A stretch of 64,000 nucleotides of DNA from Fagopyrum homotropicum (lineage: Eukaryota > Streptophyta > Magnoliopsida > Caryophyllales > Polygonaceae), in the NCBI GenBank assembly GCA_033239125.1, contig BSWB01000003.1, positions 35,665,001 to 35,729,000 on the forward strand, read 5' to 3'. The translations under genes were made by a program, and so were the position numbers. Within the stretch, counting starts at the first letter, position 1; each line of letters begins with the position of its first letter. Of this stretch, positions 1 to 12,665 are shown one piece after another. A model generated the notes under the pieces. It was not told the origin of the DNA. It made no database searches and saw only the letters and a program-made list of their open reading frames with translations.

Positions 1-7
1 AGCTAAC

Positions 8-3000
8 CTGATAGCAAAATGCTTCCCTTATAGCCCTTTTTTTATGGAGTAGTAAGAACTCAACACATTTATTCCAGTCGGATCTTGTAGTAAGCAACCT
101 CTCACTAGTCAAGTGTGTTATAATTCGCCTAATTACCCCAACACAGGCAAATTGGATATCATCTGAGGAGTCATAATAAAGAAGCTGAAAGAACAAGGAC
201 CTTAACAGGGAAACATCAGTATTGACGAAAGGAAAATATTCAGCAGCAGCAGTAGCAGGACACATTATCACATCTGGGGGGTGATTGAAGTGTCCATCCA
301 CTTTGTCACACTTTGAACATCGAAATCCTTGAATTAGAAAACTATTCATCTGATCATCTTCTTCATTTACTTTGTTTAGAGATACTTGGAAAATGTTTCC
401 ATGTGAACCACTAAAATTGTCGAACTGGCTATAAAGGCAAGACAAATAACCAATAGCAAGAGGAATTGCCGTTTTTACTTTTTCACATTTTTCTTTCCCC
501 AACAACCTACAAGTATCACCAAACAAAGAATGTTATTAGGGGATCATCATTTGTACAAAAGACCAAAGAACCAATTACTCGATCACAAGTACAAGTTTTA
601 TGCTTAGGAGCAGTGCTAGCATACAACAAATTCTTATATCAGAAAAATCAAGTAATATTCATTTATCTCCGATCTACAAGACAAGAAAACTAAGCTTTCT
701 GGGGAAAAGATAGAGAAGCTCAGAAGTATGTCTTGCTTGTAATAACCTCAAAAACAAGCATAAAAGCAAGCCATTCATGAACACTCAATAATGAACTCAT
801 AAAAGATTTTCACTTACTCCAGCCTTGCAGAAATACTAGGTAGGGCCCGGAAGTTGGATGACAAGACAATAGATGGCATAGAATTCACAGCATGAGCTCT
901 CACGTTACCCTCTTCATCCTGAAGGCCCAAAGTTAAAACTTCCAGTTGATGTTCTGAAGAAGGACCAATCTTGCACAAAACGTCAATAGAAAGACATTTC
1001 ACTCTCCATGGATGATACGTTTGATTGACCTCCAACGAATGGGTCCAAGGAAGCTTCAGCAATGAGTACAAATCAGCTGCATTATCACCATCTGTTGCAA
1101 ATGACTTAATTTCCTCAGGATATGGGCCTACATAACAAATCCTCAAAGAGTGACATTAGTAACTGATGCAGTAACTATAGAAAACATTTGGAGACATACA
1201 TAGATTAATTTCTAAGTGACTGACTGGGGGTTTGCTTGGCCGACATTTATGAACTGCTTATAAACAGGTTATAAATGCCTGTCAAACAAAATCTTACAAT
1301 GCAATATGATTTGTAAAACCCAAATCATAGCTGATGAATCATGGGATCACATAATGCTCTCAGGATATTAGCAATATCTGAAGAACTTGATACTTGAGAT
1401 TCACCATTGGAAAGATTAAGAAGTTTCTTTATTTCGATCACAAGTGTAATACTGTTAGCTTTAATCATTATAAAGCATACATATTGAAAGAATTAGAAAA
1501 GCAATCAGAAAAATATGCAATATTCTCTATGCTTCATGAACTCACCATCACTAAAAAGCAACCAGATGCAAATTAAGATATCAAGATCAATCATCAACAG
1601 AAAACTGTGGCATCAGTATCATCATGCACGAGTATAGAGGTAAAGTCAAGGGCTGAATCCAAATCATCCAAGTAGGGGCAAGTGATAAAGCTGCATCCCA
1701 ATTTACCATGAGCACAGACAGAAATGCATGCAAACATCCAAATTTAGAACAGACAATTTGTAGTTGGAGTTGGACAGGTCACAGGGGGGCCTGAAAATCG
1801 TGTAGTGTCATCCCTCTTGATGTACATTTGCACAAGATTCATTTTCATTCTTATTCGTATGCATATCTCCAACTTTCTGCCAGGCCAGGTAGAGCTGCAA
1901 CTTCAAACTTGTTCAGCCTATAAACTAATCCTCCAAGTTCAATTTTTTTATACGTTTCCTCTTGCCTGCCTCTTTCATAGTTTGTTTTTGGTTATTCTAA
2001 CGTGTTCCGGTGATTTAAGTTTGGTAGGTATATCCCAATTGTTACCCTAAATTGGAATGCTTGAACCCTATACAAATTAATAAGTATTAAATAAATGGAT
2101 TTACTTAGTAAACATACGTTATTAACATATGACCTTGGGCACATAGCCACATACTAGAGAATTTCTTGTGTTTTTATTATGTTTTACACATCTTTATCTT
2201 TTGTATCAAAAGAATGTACAAATCCTTTTCAGAGAGGTATTTCCTTACTTGGTAATAGTAATATACTGCGGATGGCTTGCAAACAGGTATACAAATTGAA
2301 CTTGATTGAGCTTGATTCTTTTGCCTACATTAAAAGAAAAGCTTGCACATCAGACTTCCAAAACAGAGTAATTTAACAATCATTTGCCTTAATTTCACTT
2401 TCAACCTGCTCACACATCCAAGGAATCCACAGATGCATCTGGCGAAAGATAATGAGGGACACATTTGAGATGGGATATTTAGAGAAGATAATGCCAAGCA
2501 TGCTCAGTGCTTCTAATGCAACTTCTGCTTTCGATACAGTATCACAGACATTATCAGGCTTCAACCGGTTGAGAAATGATAAAAGAGCTCTCTGTACAAG
2601 ATAAGCACACTCTTTATTAGTTTCAGAAACTGATTCAACAGAATCTCCACATGCATTTTGACCATCCGTGTATGAGGCTGTAAATTCTCCATCTATCTTC
2701 GGATGCTTGACTTTGGAAAGCCCTAGGTCTTCTGGTGGTCTCTTATCTCCAGCTCTCAAAATGTGTTCTCTTCTATTAATTGCAGATTGGCCAATAGCAT
2801 CAATGTTAACCGGGCCACCAACATTATCTGGACCAAGAACTGAAAAAACCACTTCAAAGCAATCTTGCAGTACTAAGCAAGATTCTGAGGTAGAAATCAT
2901 ACTAAAGAGGGCCTCAGGCCTCCAGACATTTGGAGGGCATGTTTTCACAATTCTTATGTACGCACGTGAAAGAGCATCCTGATAAGTAGCACACAATGAA

Positions 3001-5728
3001 CAAACTTCCAAAAACAAAGGAAATTAATAAAAAAGTAAGTTGCATCATGTAATCTTCTTAGAAAAAGGTGACACAAGCAATACCTTCAAATAAGGACTAT
3101 CTGTTCGTAGTACAGATTTGTGGAAACCAGAAACCAGTTCTTCTGCTGTTGACTTAACAATGTCAAGGGGACAGCTAGAATGCATAATATCGAGACAACT
3201 ACCAATGGAGGAATCATAATCGGCATTTCTGCATAAAAATCAGTCATATGTTAGTAACAATTAAGATTGCTATACCAAAATATGTGCTCTTAAGTAGTTT
3301 TTTCTCACAGGCAAGCAGCCATGGCCTTTCTGCACCTTGCTAGTTTAAGGTTTTTGTGTCAATAGACATGTTTTATGCTGTTTATTCGTTTATCTGTAAA
3401 GCATAATGTAGAATTTATCATGATCTTACATCCATTGTGTCATTTGAGTTCCTATAAAGCTCCCCCAAAATCGCTTCAACGATGAGGTGCTTGTCAAACA
3501 CATTGCCCAATGCATTTCAAGTTTAATTAAAAAAAATCCAAAACCCAATAGAAACCCCCTAAGTAACTGACTGCATGTTTAGATTGCTCATAATATAGCT
3601 TGGACAGCAGCCCAACATAATAAAATAGAAAAAATAGTTCACAGAAGCAATTAGGTAGGAATGTTGTGTGACTAATCCCTCCTCTTACCTGCTCATCATA
3701 ATGCAAGCCTACATTTCAGGGATTTTTATTTTTTTAAGGTCATTAATATTTAAAATAGATCCTGCACTAACAATACAAAACCAAAATACATCCAAAAACA
3801 CTATCAAAGCATATGAATTGCGTAGTATAGTTAACCTTTCCTTTAGGATTTAGTAATTCTGAGGTCTAAATTTTACGCATGTGTGTGTATACATTGTGGA
3901 ATGTAATTTAAATAGGCAGTACTTTACAGTCTAAAAGTAACATTATCAAATTTTCCAACAAGAAAACCAAAACTTCCTTATGAGCATAGCTACTATATAA
4001 TGAATTATTATGATATAATAGAAACAAATGAAAAAGAAATGAAAGAGAATTAAGTGTCAATACAGCTCCTATGCAGGAATAATCATCTCAGCAAGACAAC
4101 TATCATACAGTCACAGTGCTTATGAAAAAAATAGAAAGAGGGCATACTGTTTCAGTAGTCAACAGAACAATGATATTCTTACAAGGAATAAAAAATATAT
4201 GAGACATATAATTTTAGAATCTCTGAGAAAATTGTCTGATGAATAGAAAAAAATGGAATAATTATGAAAGAAATAGCACTAAGATACTCATTAATGTTCT
4301 CTTGTGGCTTACAAAAGAAAGTTCACCTGGGCATAGAACATGTTTAGACATACCTGAAAGTAGGAGATGCCACATTATCACTTAAGATAGAAGCAATTGA
4401 TTGGATTAATTCCTCACATGGAATGATGTCAAAATTCAAAACAGTTCCAACGATCCGCGCAAAATCAAAGCATGCCTTGCACAAAAATACAATAGTAATG
4501 TAAATATGTAATAAACCATATCAATTACTCATTAACTGAGTTGAACCAAACAGATAATGACGCATTTGGCGCTTCCTAACATAACACGCGAGGATTGAAA
4601 AATAAAAAGCAAACACAACTTACTGATGCTACGGTTGCTACCTACCATATGCAACTCAGCATCTCCATAACATAATAAAGAACATGCAGCCAAAACAGAA
4701 GATGAATCAACTAGTCCTTCAACATATAGAATTCCTTCAGTCAAACATTTGCTGAGAATCCGAATTATCCAAGTAGAAAATGGATGCCACCTGCATTTTC
4801 CTGTGAGATCTACCAAAATACCACATCCTTTAGTGGCTTTGTTACGATCAGAAAGTTCACAGAAGAGTGCCTCGTCATCAAGAATTCCAGAAAATGATAG
4901 TGAAAAACAGTTCAGGGACACTTGAGATGATTCATTGCTATCCAGTTGGCTGGGAAAAGACATCGCTATGCACAGAAGGTCTGCATTCACAAAAAAGAAT
5001 ATTAAAATGTAGAATATCATGATTGAGCAAAGAAATGTCTGATTCAAGCTGTAAATAGAAACTAAGTTTATTCACCTTCAACAGTTATCAAGGCATCCAT
5101 GAAGAATTGCCTATATACATCTCGTTCCCCAGTTCGTAGCAAAGTGAGGAGGGAGCCCACAGTTTCAAAAACTATTCCATGTCTAGCACTGAAGCAATTT
5201 GCTCGAGTTATTATCAATTAAACAACATCCATCTAGTTGTATACTAACTTACAAAATTGATATAAATTTAGATTCTGGACAGAGTTTATGCAAGACGATA
5301 GTAATATCATAGAATTGCTTTGGCAACTAACCGAAATGACGATTCTGCAAAAATAGGTAGAATTCGGCCAATTAAGGGCAAAATAGCACTGGCTTTGCCA
5401 TGATAGAAGACGCCCGGAAAGTTCTTAGCAACAATATTTATTAGCTTCAACACCGCTATCACTTCCCTTTCGCTGCCTAGAAAAAAAAATGTACACAAAA
5501 CTAAATAAATAATGCGTAACCGAAGATAAAAATGTGAATCGGATCCTAAGAGATAGGGAGAAAGCAAGAAGGTGAACCTGAAGAAGAGGGAATGACGTAA
5601 GTTTGAAGGAGATTGGGGAGAACTGCGCGAAACCTAGTCTCGAAGTCGTTGTCCTTGTTCGGAGGGGTAGGAGATGAAGCTGAAATTCTTTCTCGGAGCT
5701 CGTGGACCAAGCTTGAGAGGTTGGCCAT
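8..5728 (-). CDS. ATR: ATR checkpoint kinase, N-terminal 823 codons (10 exons, runs off left edge)
   Basis: This encodes the N-terminal HEAT-repeat part of the PI3K-like kinase ATR, which senses RPA-coated single-stranded DNA during replication stress. Exons I could phase: 5728-5578, 5476-5332, 5188-5076, 4980-4646, 4475-4354, 3228-3084, 2978-2406, 2324-2249, 1127-818, 506-8. All introns are GT-AG and the frame holds through every junction (2,469 nt). The protein starts MANLSSLVHELRERI, as remembered for Arabidopsis ATR, and later blocks (GVFYHGKASAILP, FETVGSLLTLLR, LLKLPWTH, SLFFQLLYYDSSDD, REAFCYQ) align in the same order. An in-frame ATG six codons upstream (5746) is less likely because the family begins MANLSS. 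The 76-nt exon at 2324-2249 is easy to miss; it closes the frame between its neighbours. The FAT, kinase and FATC domains lie beyond the left edge. No stop or frameshift is visible. Confidence 0.93.
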
Positions 5729-6640
5729 GGCGATGACAGACTCCAAGGCCCTAGCTCCTTCTACTGCTGCTCTCCTTCGGTCTTTCCCTCCCTGTTTCGA
5801 AATATGGCGTGACGATTTCTGCCTTCACCGTTAACTTTTTTATTTTTATTAAGCATAGTGTTTGCACTTTTTCTATTCCACTCCTTACGGTTCTATTTAT
5901 TTATTTATTTTTACATTTAAAGGCTTTTTAGTCACCCGCTCCTCATTCCCTCACCCAAGCAGCGGTGAGCATCCTTAACTCGCATTGGCGTCTCTCCTCG
6001 CCCCTCAATCTCCCTGCTGAGCAGCCCTAATTCTCATCTCCGTTTCTTCATCGTGTCTCTCCTCAGCCTCAACGTCGCCCTTCAATTCGGTTGTTTCCCT
6101 TAACGTCGGCTCTGATTCGGTTGTTGCCCTTAGCGTCGGATCTGGTTCGAGATTTGCCCGTCGCCCTCCGATTCGAGATTCAACCGTAGCCCTCAGCGTT
6201 CTTCGACTTTGAATCGGGTCTAGTCCTCTAACTTCAGGCTTTCCTCTACAAAGCTCTTCATGTTCTCCTCTGCATCTCTTCTCCTCTAAATTGTGATACT
6301 CTCTTCTACTCGTCTTCAGGCTTTTCTTTGAATCGGGATTAAAAGCTTCAAACATCCTTGAGTAGTTGAGCTTATACTTTAATGTTCTTGTTGCTAGTTC
6401 TAGAGGGAATTTGTGTTTTTGCTTCTCTGTAAATCTGATGTTAGTTTATCCATTGCATTTTTAGCTTTTCTTAATTAAAAAAAAAAGGAATCAGCCATAT
6501 CACAAGTCTTCCTTGAACATTGAATCCAGGTACCCGGCGGACAGCCCGGCCCGGACATCCGGATCCGGCCCGGACATCACTAGAATTTAGAAAAATTTAG
6601 AAAAATAGTATCAGCTCTAGTCCTCTGGTAGTAGAAGAAT
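5729..6640. promoter_or_regulatory. Shared 912-bp intergenic region between divergent ATR and NAR1
   Basis: This interval separates the two start codons and must hold both 5' UTRs and promoters. I see no clear paired TATA boxes. It contains an AT-rich stretch (5830-5935), a pyrimidine-rich GC-richer block (5940-6360) with about 36-bp degenerate repeats built on cggttgttgcccttagcgtc (near 6075-6170), and a GC-rich patch near 6530-6580 with repeated cccggacatc. The block at 5940-6360 is open on the minus strand for 116 codons, but the predicted peptide is low-complexity and I do not call it a gene. Calling the region a bidirectional promoter is inference from geometry. Confidence 0.5.
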
Positions 6641-9600
6641 ATGTCGGCCAAGTTCTCCACCGCGGTAAAGATTAGCGATGTCAACGATTACATTGGTCCT
6701 TCTCAAGCTTGTATCGTTTCTCTCAAGGGTCTCAAATCCACTTCGAAGGTCCTCGATTCCTCTGAGGTCCTCTCTCTTTTCCCCTTTATTTCTTTTTCCA
6801 GTTCGTTTCCTGGCTAATCGTTTACGAACAGTTCTTGGAAAAATTACCGCTTTATTAGCTAGGTGGTGCGATCACAGAGGTTATGATTATTAGAAATTAA
6901 CTTGGATGGAAAAATTAATTGGTATTTTGATCCTTTCTCCAAACATGATATAAGAGGAATGGGAAAATTGGGACTTTGATTGATATTACTCAAGATTGAC
7001 CATATATTCTCTATTGCTCAAATGTTTTTCCTATAGCAGCTTTCTGATATATTGATAATATATAGTTGGCGAGACGCTCTTCAAGTATAAAGGTTTATTT
7101 CTATTAGATATCTTCTGAATCCTTGTGCTTTTTTGTGTTATATCATAGAAGGGCATTAGACTACATTCTGTTTTGCTATATCATGTTTTTCCTTTAATTT
7201 ATGGCATTTTCAGGTGAAAATTCATGAGAAGGTTGTGCCTGCTGCTAAACCATTGGATAATGGCCCTGTAAAGATTTCTCTCAAGGATTGCCTAGCTTGC
7301 AGGTTATCCCCCTTAGTCTCTTACCTTCTCCACTCACTAATGTCTGAGCAGAAAAGAAAAATAATCTAGTGTTTCTTTTATATACGTCCAGGCTATTTAG
7401 CGCATTTGTTTTTACTAAGTAATGCCCATTTGTCCGTCACGGACAAATGACGTTTGTCCGTCACGGACAAATGGCCTTTGTCCGTAACGGACATATGGCC
7501 TTTGTCCGTTACGGACAAAGTGAATATTTGTAATATGACTATTTTGTTGATTAAAGTACTAAAATTTGGTTTGTTTGAAAGAAATTTGTAATCCTTTGAA
7601 TAACAAAAATTTGATTTGATTGTCTTTTGTTAACATAAAATTTAAATATTTTCAATAAGTATTTATGTTTGAAGTTCAACGTCAGGTTTAAAAACGTAAC
7701 ATTGATATTGAAACTTTGATTCCTTTGTAATTGTTATGTTTGTAAGTAAGTTTGATTTATTTGTTGAAAGAAAGGGTTAATCCTTTGAATAAAATATCTT
7801 TGATTTGATCGTCTTTTGTAAAAGAAAGTTTAAATCCTTTCAATAACATAACTTTGATTTGATCGTAGATATGTATGATAGAAAATTACGTTTATTTCTT
7901 GAAACTTTATATGTTCGATATCAAATCTTAAAACTTTGAATGATAGTAATGTTTTATTTATTGAACATTTATATGTTCGTTACGAAATCTATAAATTTTG
8001 AACGAAAGAAACGTTTATTTCTTGAAACAAGATATGTTTGTTATGAAATCGTAAAACTTTGAACAAAAGTAACGTTTATTTCTTGAAACTTTATATGGCT
8101 TTCAATAACGTAATTTTGTTTGAAATGAATTTATAATCCTCTCAATAACGTTAAGTTGATATTTTTATGTTATTATGTTCGTTATAACTCGTCATGTTCA
8201 TTCAAAGCTGTTATTAAATTAAAATTTGACGAAAATGTTACTAAAGTAAAATAAACTCATTAATTTAATAAAGGTGTATATAATAGGTATTACACATTAT
8301 TGGTTGATTTAAAAGATACAAATATATGTTGTAAATCTCAAGTTTTAATGCATGTGAGTTGTCCGTGACGGACAGATGCACTTTGTCTGTTACGGACATA
8401 CCTAAATATATAACATACTAGTAAGTGTTAATATTCACTTCGTCCGTCACGGACAGATGTCATTTGTCCGTGACGGACAACTTTAATAAAAATACTAAAT
8501 AACACACATTTGTCCGTTACGGACAAATGTGCGTTGTTAGTAAAAAAAAAAGCGCTAAATAACAGTGGCCCCTCTTGAGTTAGTTCTTCAACATTTTGTT
8601 TTTTTTCTATTGATTCAGTGGATGTGTAACATCAGCAGAGACCGTAATGATGGAGAAGCAAAGTGTGGATGAATTTCTTTCTAACATCAGTCAAGGAAGG
8701 GCAGTTATTGTCTCTATCTCCCCCCAATCTAGGGCCTCATTGGCAGCACATTTTGGCCTTTCTCCACTTCAGGTATGTCATATCTTGGTTTGCAACGATT
8801 GAACTGTCACAGATTTAACACTTAAGGAACAAAGTTAGCATTCTAGTAGTACCTGTATTAAAAAAATCACACTTCGGTATGCACCACCAAATCTCTGGAT
8901 CTTCAGTAATTTCACACTGCATGTATCTGCTTTGCATTTCTTTTGATAATGCTAGCTACAATCTTCTTCTAGGTTTTGAGAAAACTTACAACATTTTTCA
9001 AGTCTTTGGGAGTAAAAGCTATTTTTGATACGAGCTGCGCCAGAGATCTATCACTCATAGAGGCATGCAATGAGTTTATATCACGGTACAAACAGATTCA
9101 ATCAAGTCATGACGAGCAAAGCAAAACATCCATCCCCATGCTTTCATCTTCATGTCCAGGTACATTAAGCAACCATTTAGTGACTTTTTTTAAGCACTTC
9201 ACATCCTGTTTAAACTGTGAAACACCGTTCATGTTCTTCATATACGGTAAAGGATTACAAGAGTTGTTTCACAGAAAGAAAAGGAAAAAAAAGAAACTCC
9301 TAGCCCGGAGAAGTGCTTTTCTACGGACAAACCAAACTGCTAACATGAACTATAGTTGACATTCTCTAATATTTGCACATCTTTTGCTATTTGGTTCATT
9401 TGGTTGTTGAAGCAAACACATTATTCTTCTTTTTGCCTCCTTTTTACAGGTTGGATATGTTATGCTGAAAAAAATCTTGGATCATATATTCTACCTTATA
9501 TTTCCTCAGTAAAGAGTCCTCAGCAAACAATCGGGTCTATTATTAAGCAACATATTTTCCAGAAAATAGGGCTTAGGTAAGTCTAGGAGAATAATTTCCA

Positions 9601-10978
9601 TCACATATAGTCCATTGGTCTTTTTCTGATTCACCTACAACTTTGTTGATCATGGTTCCCTTACAGACCAGATGAGGTGTATCATGTGACCGTGATGCCC
9701 TGTTATGATAAGAAGCTTGAAGCTTCCAGGGATGACTTTGTGTTTGAAGTTGAATATCAAGATGAAAATCACAAGTCTAGTGTAAATGTTACAGAAGTTG
9801 ATTTAGTTTTGACTTCTGGGGAGGTTCTGGAACTTATCCAGGTGCTTATAGTCAATACCTTTAAATTGTATCTATCTGAGTTTCTTTGAACAACACTTGA
9901 TCTAACTGCTTATGTAACGGGGTTACCTATTCTTTCTTCAGTCAAAGGCAGTGAATTTCTCTGCCCTGGAAGAATCTCCTCTGGATAAATTGTAAGAAGT
10001 TTTTTGCCTCTGACTACCCATTGGCCGGTCGTAAGTTACTCTGAAAATCTATAACCTTTTGTAATCCATCAGGTTGACTAATGTTACGGATGATGGACAT
10101 CTTTATGGTGTTAATGGAAGCTCTGGAGGCTATGCAGAGACAATCTTTAGGTATGCTGCAAAAGAGCTTTTTGGTAAAGAAATCGAAGGGCCTCTAGAAT
10201 TCCGAACGATAAGGAATTCTGATTTTCGTGAAATCTGTCTCGAGGCAAGTATTTTGGTTTCTATAATTGAGGACCATGTTGCCATTTTGTCAATATTTTC
10301 TCTGGGAATTGCCAAAGTTGGCGGCAGTGGTCCCACTTTTCTTTCTCGACCAACCAATAAAGGTCCTTTCTTTAACCACGAGTCTGATTCAAATCTTCTT
10401 CTCCTACGCAGATAGAGGGAAAGGTTGTCCTGAAGTTTGCACTTTGTTATGGATTTAGGAACCTGCAGAACATTGTAAGAAAGATAAAAACTGGAAAATG
10501 TGACTACCATTTTTTCGAGATTATGGCATGCCCCTCAGGTTATGTTTCTACCTACATGATCATGATTATATCTGGAACCGTCAAGGTTCAAGTATTTTGT
10601 CAGATCTTGTTGTCGGTCTGATGAGGAATCTATCATTAGCAGGATGCTTAAATGGCGGCGGTCAAATCAAGCCAAAACCGGGGCAATCAGCAAAAGACTT
10701 GATCCAGAATTTGGAAAGCATTTACATGGATAATGTGGGAATTTTCAAGATCTTGCATCCTAGTTCATTTTGCAAAGTCACGGCCCTAATCAATTTGTAA
10801 AATAATTTATTTGAATTATGTTTAATACTTACAGGTCCTGGTGGCTGATCCATTTTATAATCCTGTTGCCAAGGGCTTGTATGAAGAATGGCTTGAGAAA
10901 GCTGGTTCAGAGAAAGCTAAGAAATATTTACACACTCAATACCATCCAGTGGCTAAGAACGTGTTGACCAATTGGTGA
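6641..10978 (+). CDS. NAR1: NAR1, cytosolic Fe-S assembly factor (iron-only-hydrogenase-like), 11 exons, 480 aa
   Basis: NAR1 (IOP1/NARFL in animals, GOLLUM in Arabidopsis) acts in the cytosolic iron-sulfur assembly pathway, passing 4Fe-4S clusters to the targeting complex that matures nuclear and cytosolic proteins. Exons: 6641-6766, 7214-7302, 8619-8772, 8973-9159, 9450-9576, 9667-9841, 9942-9991, 10073-10244, 10412-10538, 10643-10734, 10835-10978. The frame holds throughout (1,443 nt); the family is about 475 aa. The N-terminal cluster cysteines are present: Cys24 (SQAC) and Cys68/71/74 (CLACSGC). Hydrogenase-like motifs follow: DTSCARD, SSCPGWICYAEK, VMPCYDKKLEA, GSSGGYAETI and CLNGGGQIKP, and the C-terminus ends in a Trp (LTNW). 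Intron 8 has a GC donor (exon end 10244, then GCAAGT). Intron 2 is long and carries an inserted element. No inactivating change is seen. Confidence 0.95.
7394..8561. mobile_element. Palindrome-rich TIR-like DNA element inside NAR1 intron 2
   Basis: The two ends are inverted copies: the left end reads TATTTAGCGC then a T run and TTTACTAA, and the reverse complement of the right end reads TATTTAGCGC, T run, TTACTAAC. Next to both ends lie several copies of the perfect palindrome TTTGTCCGTNACGGACAAA (left cluster about 7429-7521; right copies about 8358-8400, 8435-8482 and 8507-8530). The core is AT-rich with short repeats around aacgtttatttcttgaaac. No ORF is seen, so it is non-autonomous. I could not find a convincing target-site duplication, so the superfamily (CACTA- or hAT-like) is undecided and the exact ends may be off by a few bases. 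Confidence 0.6.
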
Positions 10979-12480
10979 ACCAAATCTCTGCAAACTGGTT
11001 ACAATTTGATATGCACGTACTCGTTGGATGCGATGAAGGTCATAGAATGCACAGAATTTCTGTTCAACGGTTCTCGCTGTTTTGGCTTGAGCAGTGTCGT
11101 GCACATTTTTCATGCTTCTGAGAATGTATATATTCATCAGGGTTCATTAATCAGCATGCCTAGCGTCATTGGAAAAGAGTAAGTAATTCTGTTTTTGGAT
11201 TGAGATGATGGTATATATGATTTTCCATCGACATTTTACTCAGTCTTATGTTGATCGCTTCATACTAATGGGTGCACAGCCAATAACACACCACAAATGT
11301 TATTTTTACACTAGTAGCCTGTAGTTTATTGAGGTCGACTAAACATTGCATCTTGAATATATTTGTATTGGTGGGATTATGATGATGCCTTTGCCTCTTT
11401 TAGTCCCTTTTGTGCTAAGGCACCACACCACAAATGTTATCAGTGAAGTCTCAACACTCTTCTATTAATGAACATCTTATTGACCCCAATATCCCCATTA
11501 TACAAAGCTGTCTTTTATCTGATGTAATTCATAAACCCTAATTTCCATGTAAAATTTGAGAGCAAACACCAATATTAGAGCTCATTCTAGTGTCTGTGGA
11601 GGCCAATCTAAGAGGATAAATTAACCACTATAGTGTCATGTTGATAAATCCTTTCATCTTGTCAATATGAAATGTTTATTTGGTCATTCTAGTGTCTGTG
11701 GAGATTTACTAATTTAAAGTGGTCAATTGACCTTTCAAGTACTGATGGATAACTTGGGCTGATTTTGTAGCCTTCATAGTTGAACGTATCTGAAATAATC
11801 TCTATCAATGAGGGGAAAATTTCGCAACTGTAGTCAATGACATTGTTGGACATTGTTGGTGGCTTCAAATATAGATGGCGGCCATTAGAATTTTGTTTAA
11901 GTCAAAGTTGCAAAAACAAAAATAGGATAATGAGGAAGATGGGTAAAGTCCAAGGGATGCCAGATTTTAAAAATAAAAGATTGAAGAACGTAATGACAGT
12001 AATTGAGTTTTTTTTGGGTGGAAAGTAATTGAGATTATGGTGCGTACAGAACCATGTTGGTTCGGAAATGTGAGCTTCCCTTTCCCGTTTGGTAATGTTT
12101 TCATCGCAGAGGGTTGTCCAGGCAGCGGGACCTGGATTGGCGAAAGCATCACAGAGGGTTGTCAAGTGCAATGGGATCGAGTGTTGCCAAGTCCAGTTGC
12201 CTTCAGAAAGTTCCTATGACAATGCTTCTCCTTTGCAATTTTATCAAATAGGGGTTTATGATACTCATCAGGTTTACATAACAGATGCAATTCCTAAAGG
12301 TGGTCTCGAGATCCTGTCAAGCCCAATTCCTAAAGGTGTGGACAGTCCCCTATCCGTTGATGTGCACCCTCTACTCCATCACATCATATGAATTTGTTGT
12401 AAACATTATCGAACTTCTTTCGAAAAATATTTGAAGGAAAAAGAAAAGCCCAAATTTGTTAAGTAGACATTTTACAATAT
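10979..12480. other. NAR1 3' flank and unassigned intergenic DNA
   Basis: The first few hundred bases should contain the NAR1 3' UTR; no single polyadenylation site can be fixed by eye. The rest has only short shadow ORFs and no motif I recognise. The near-identical phrase tctagtgtctgtgga occurs at about 11586 and 11687, which suggests a small local duplication. Confidence 0.4.
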
Positions 12481-12665
12481 TTGTTCTATTAAATAGGCTC
12501 ATAACAAAAACATATAATTGAGTGAGTTGTTAAAGGGAAGTTATACTATTTACTTGGTACATAAAGCATATTGTTTTTTTTTATACATAGGTAAAAAACT
12601 TAGGAGGATCAGTTTCTAGAAACCAATCGGCTTAAAGCATCATTTCGAAGGAGGTCTTGAATGTC

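Noticed and set aside
6005..6355. A 116-codon minus-strand frame upstream of NAR1
   Set aside because: Its translation is low-complexity (repeats of TLRATTESE type) produced by a pyrimidine-rich repeated tract; no domain and no TATA box.
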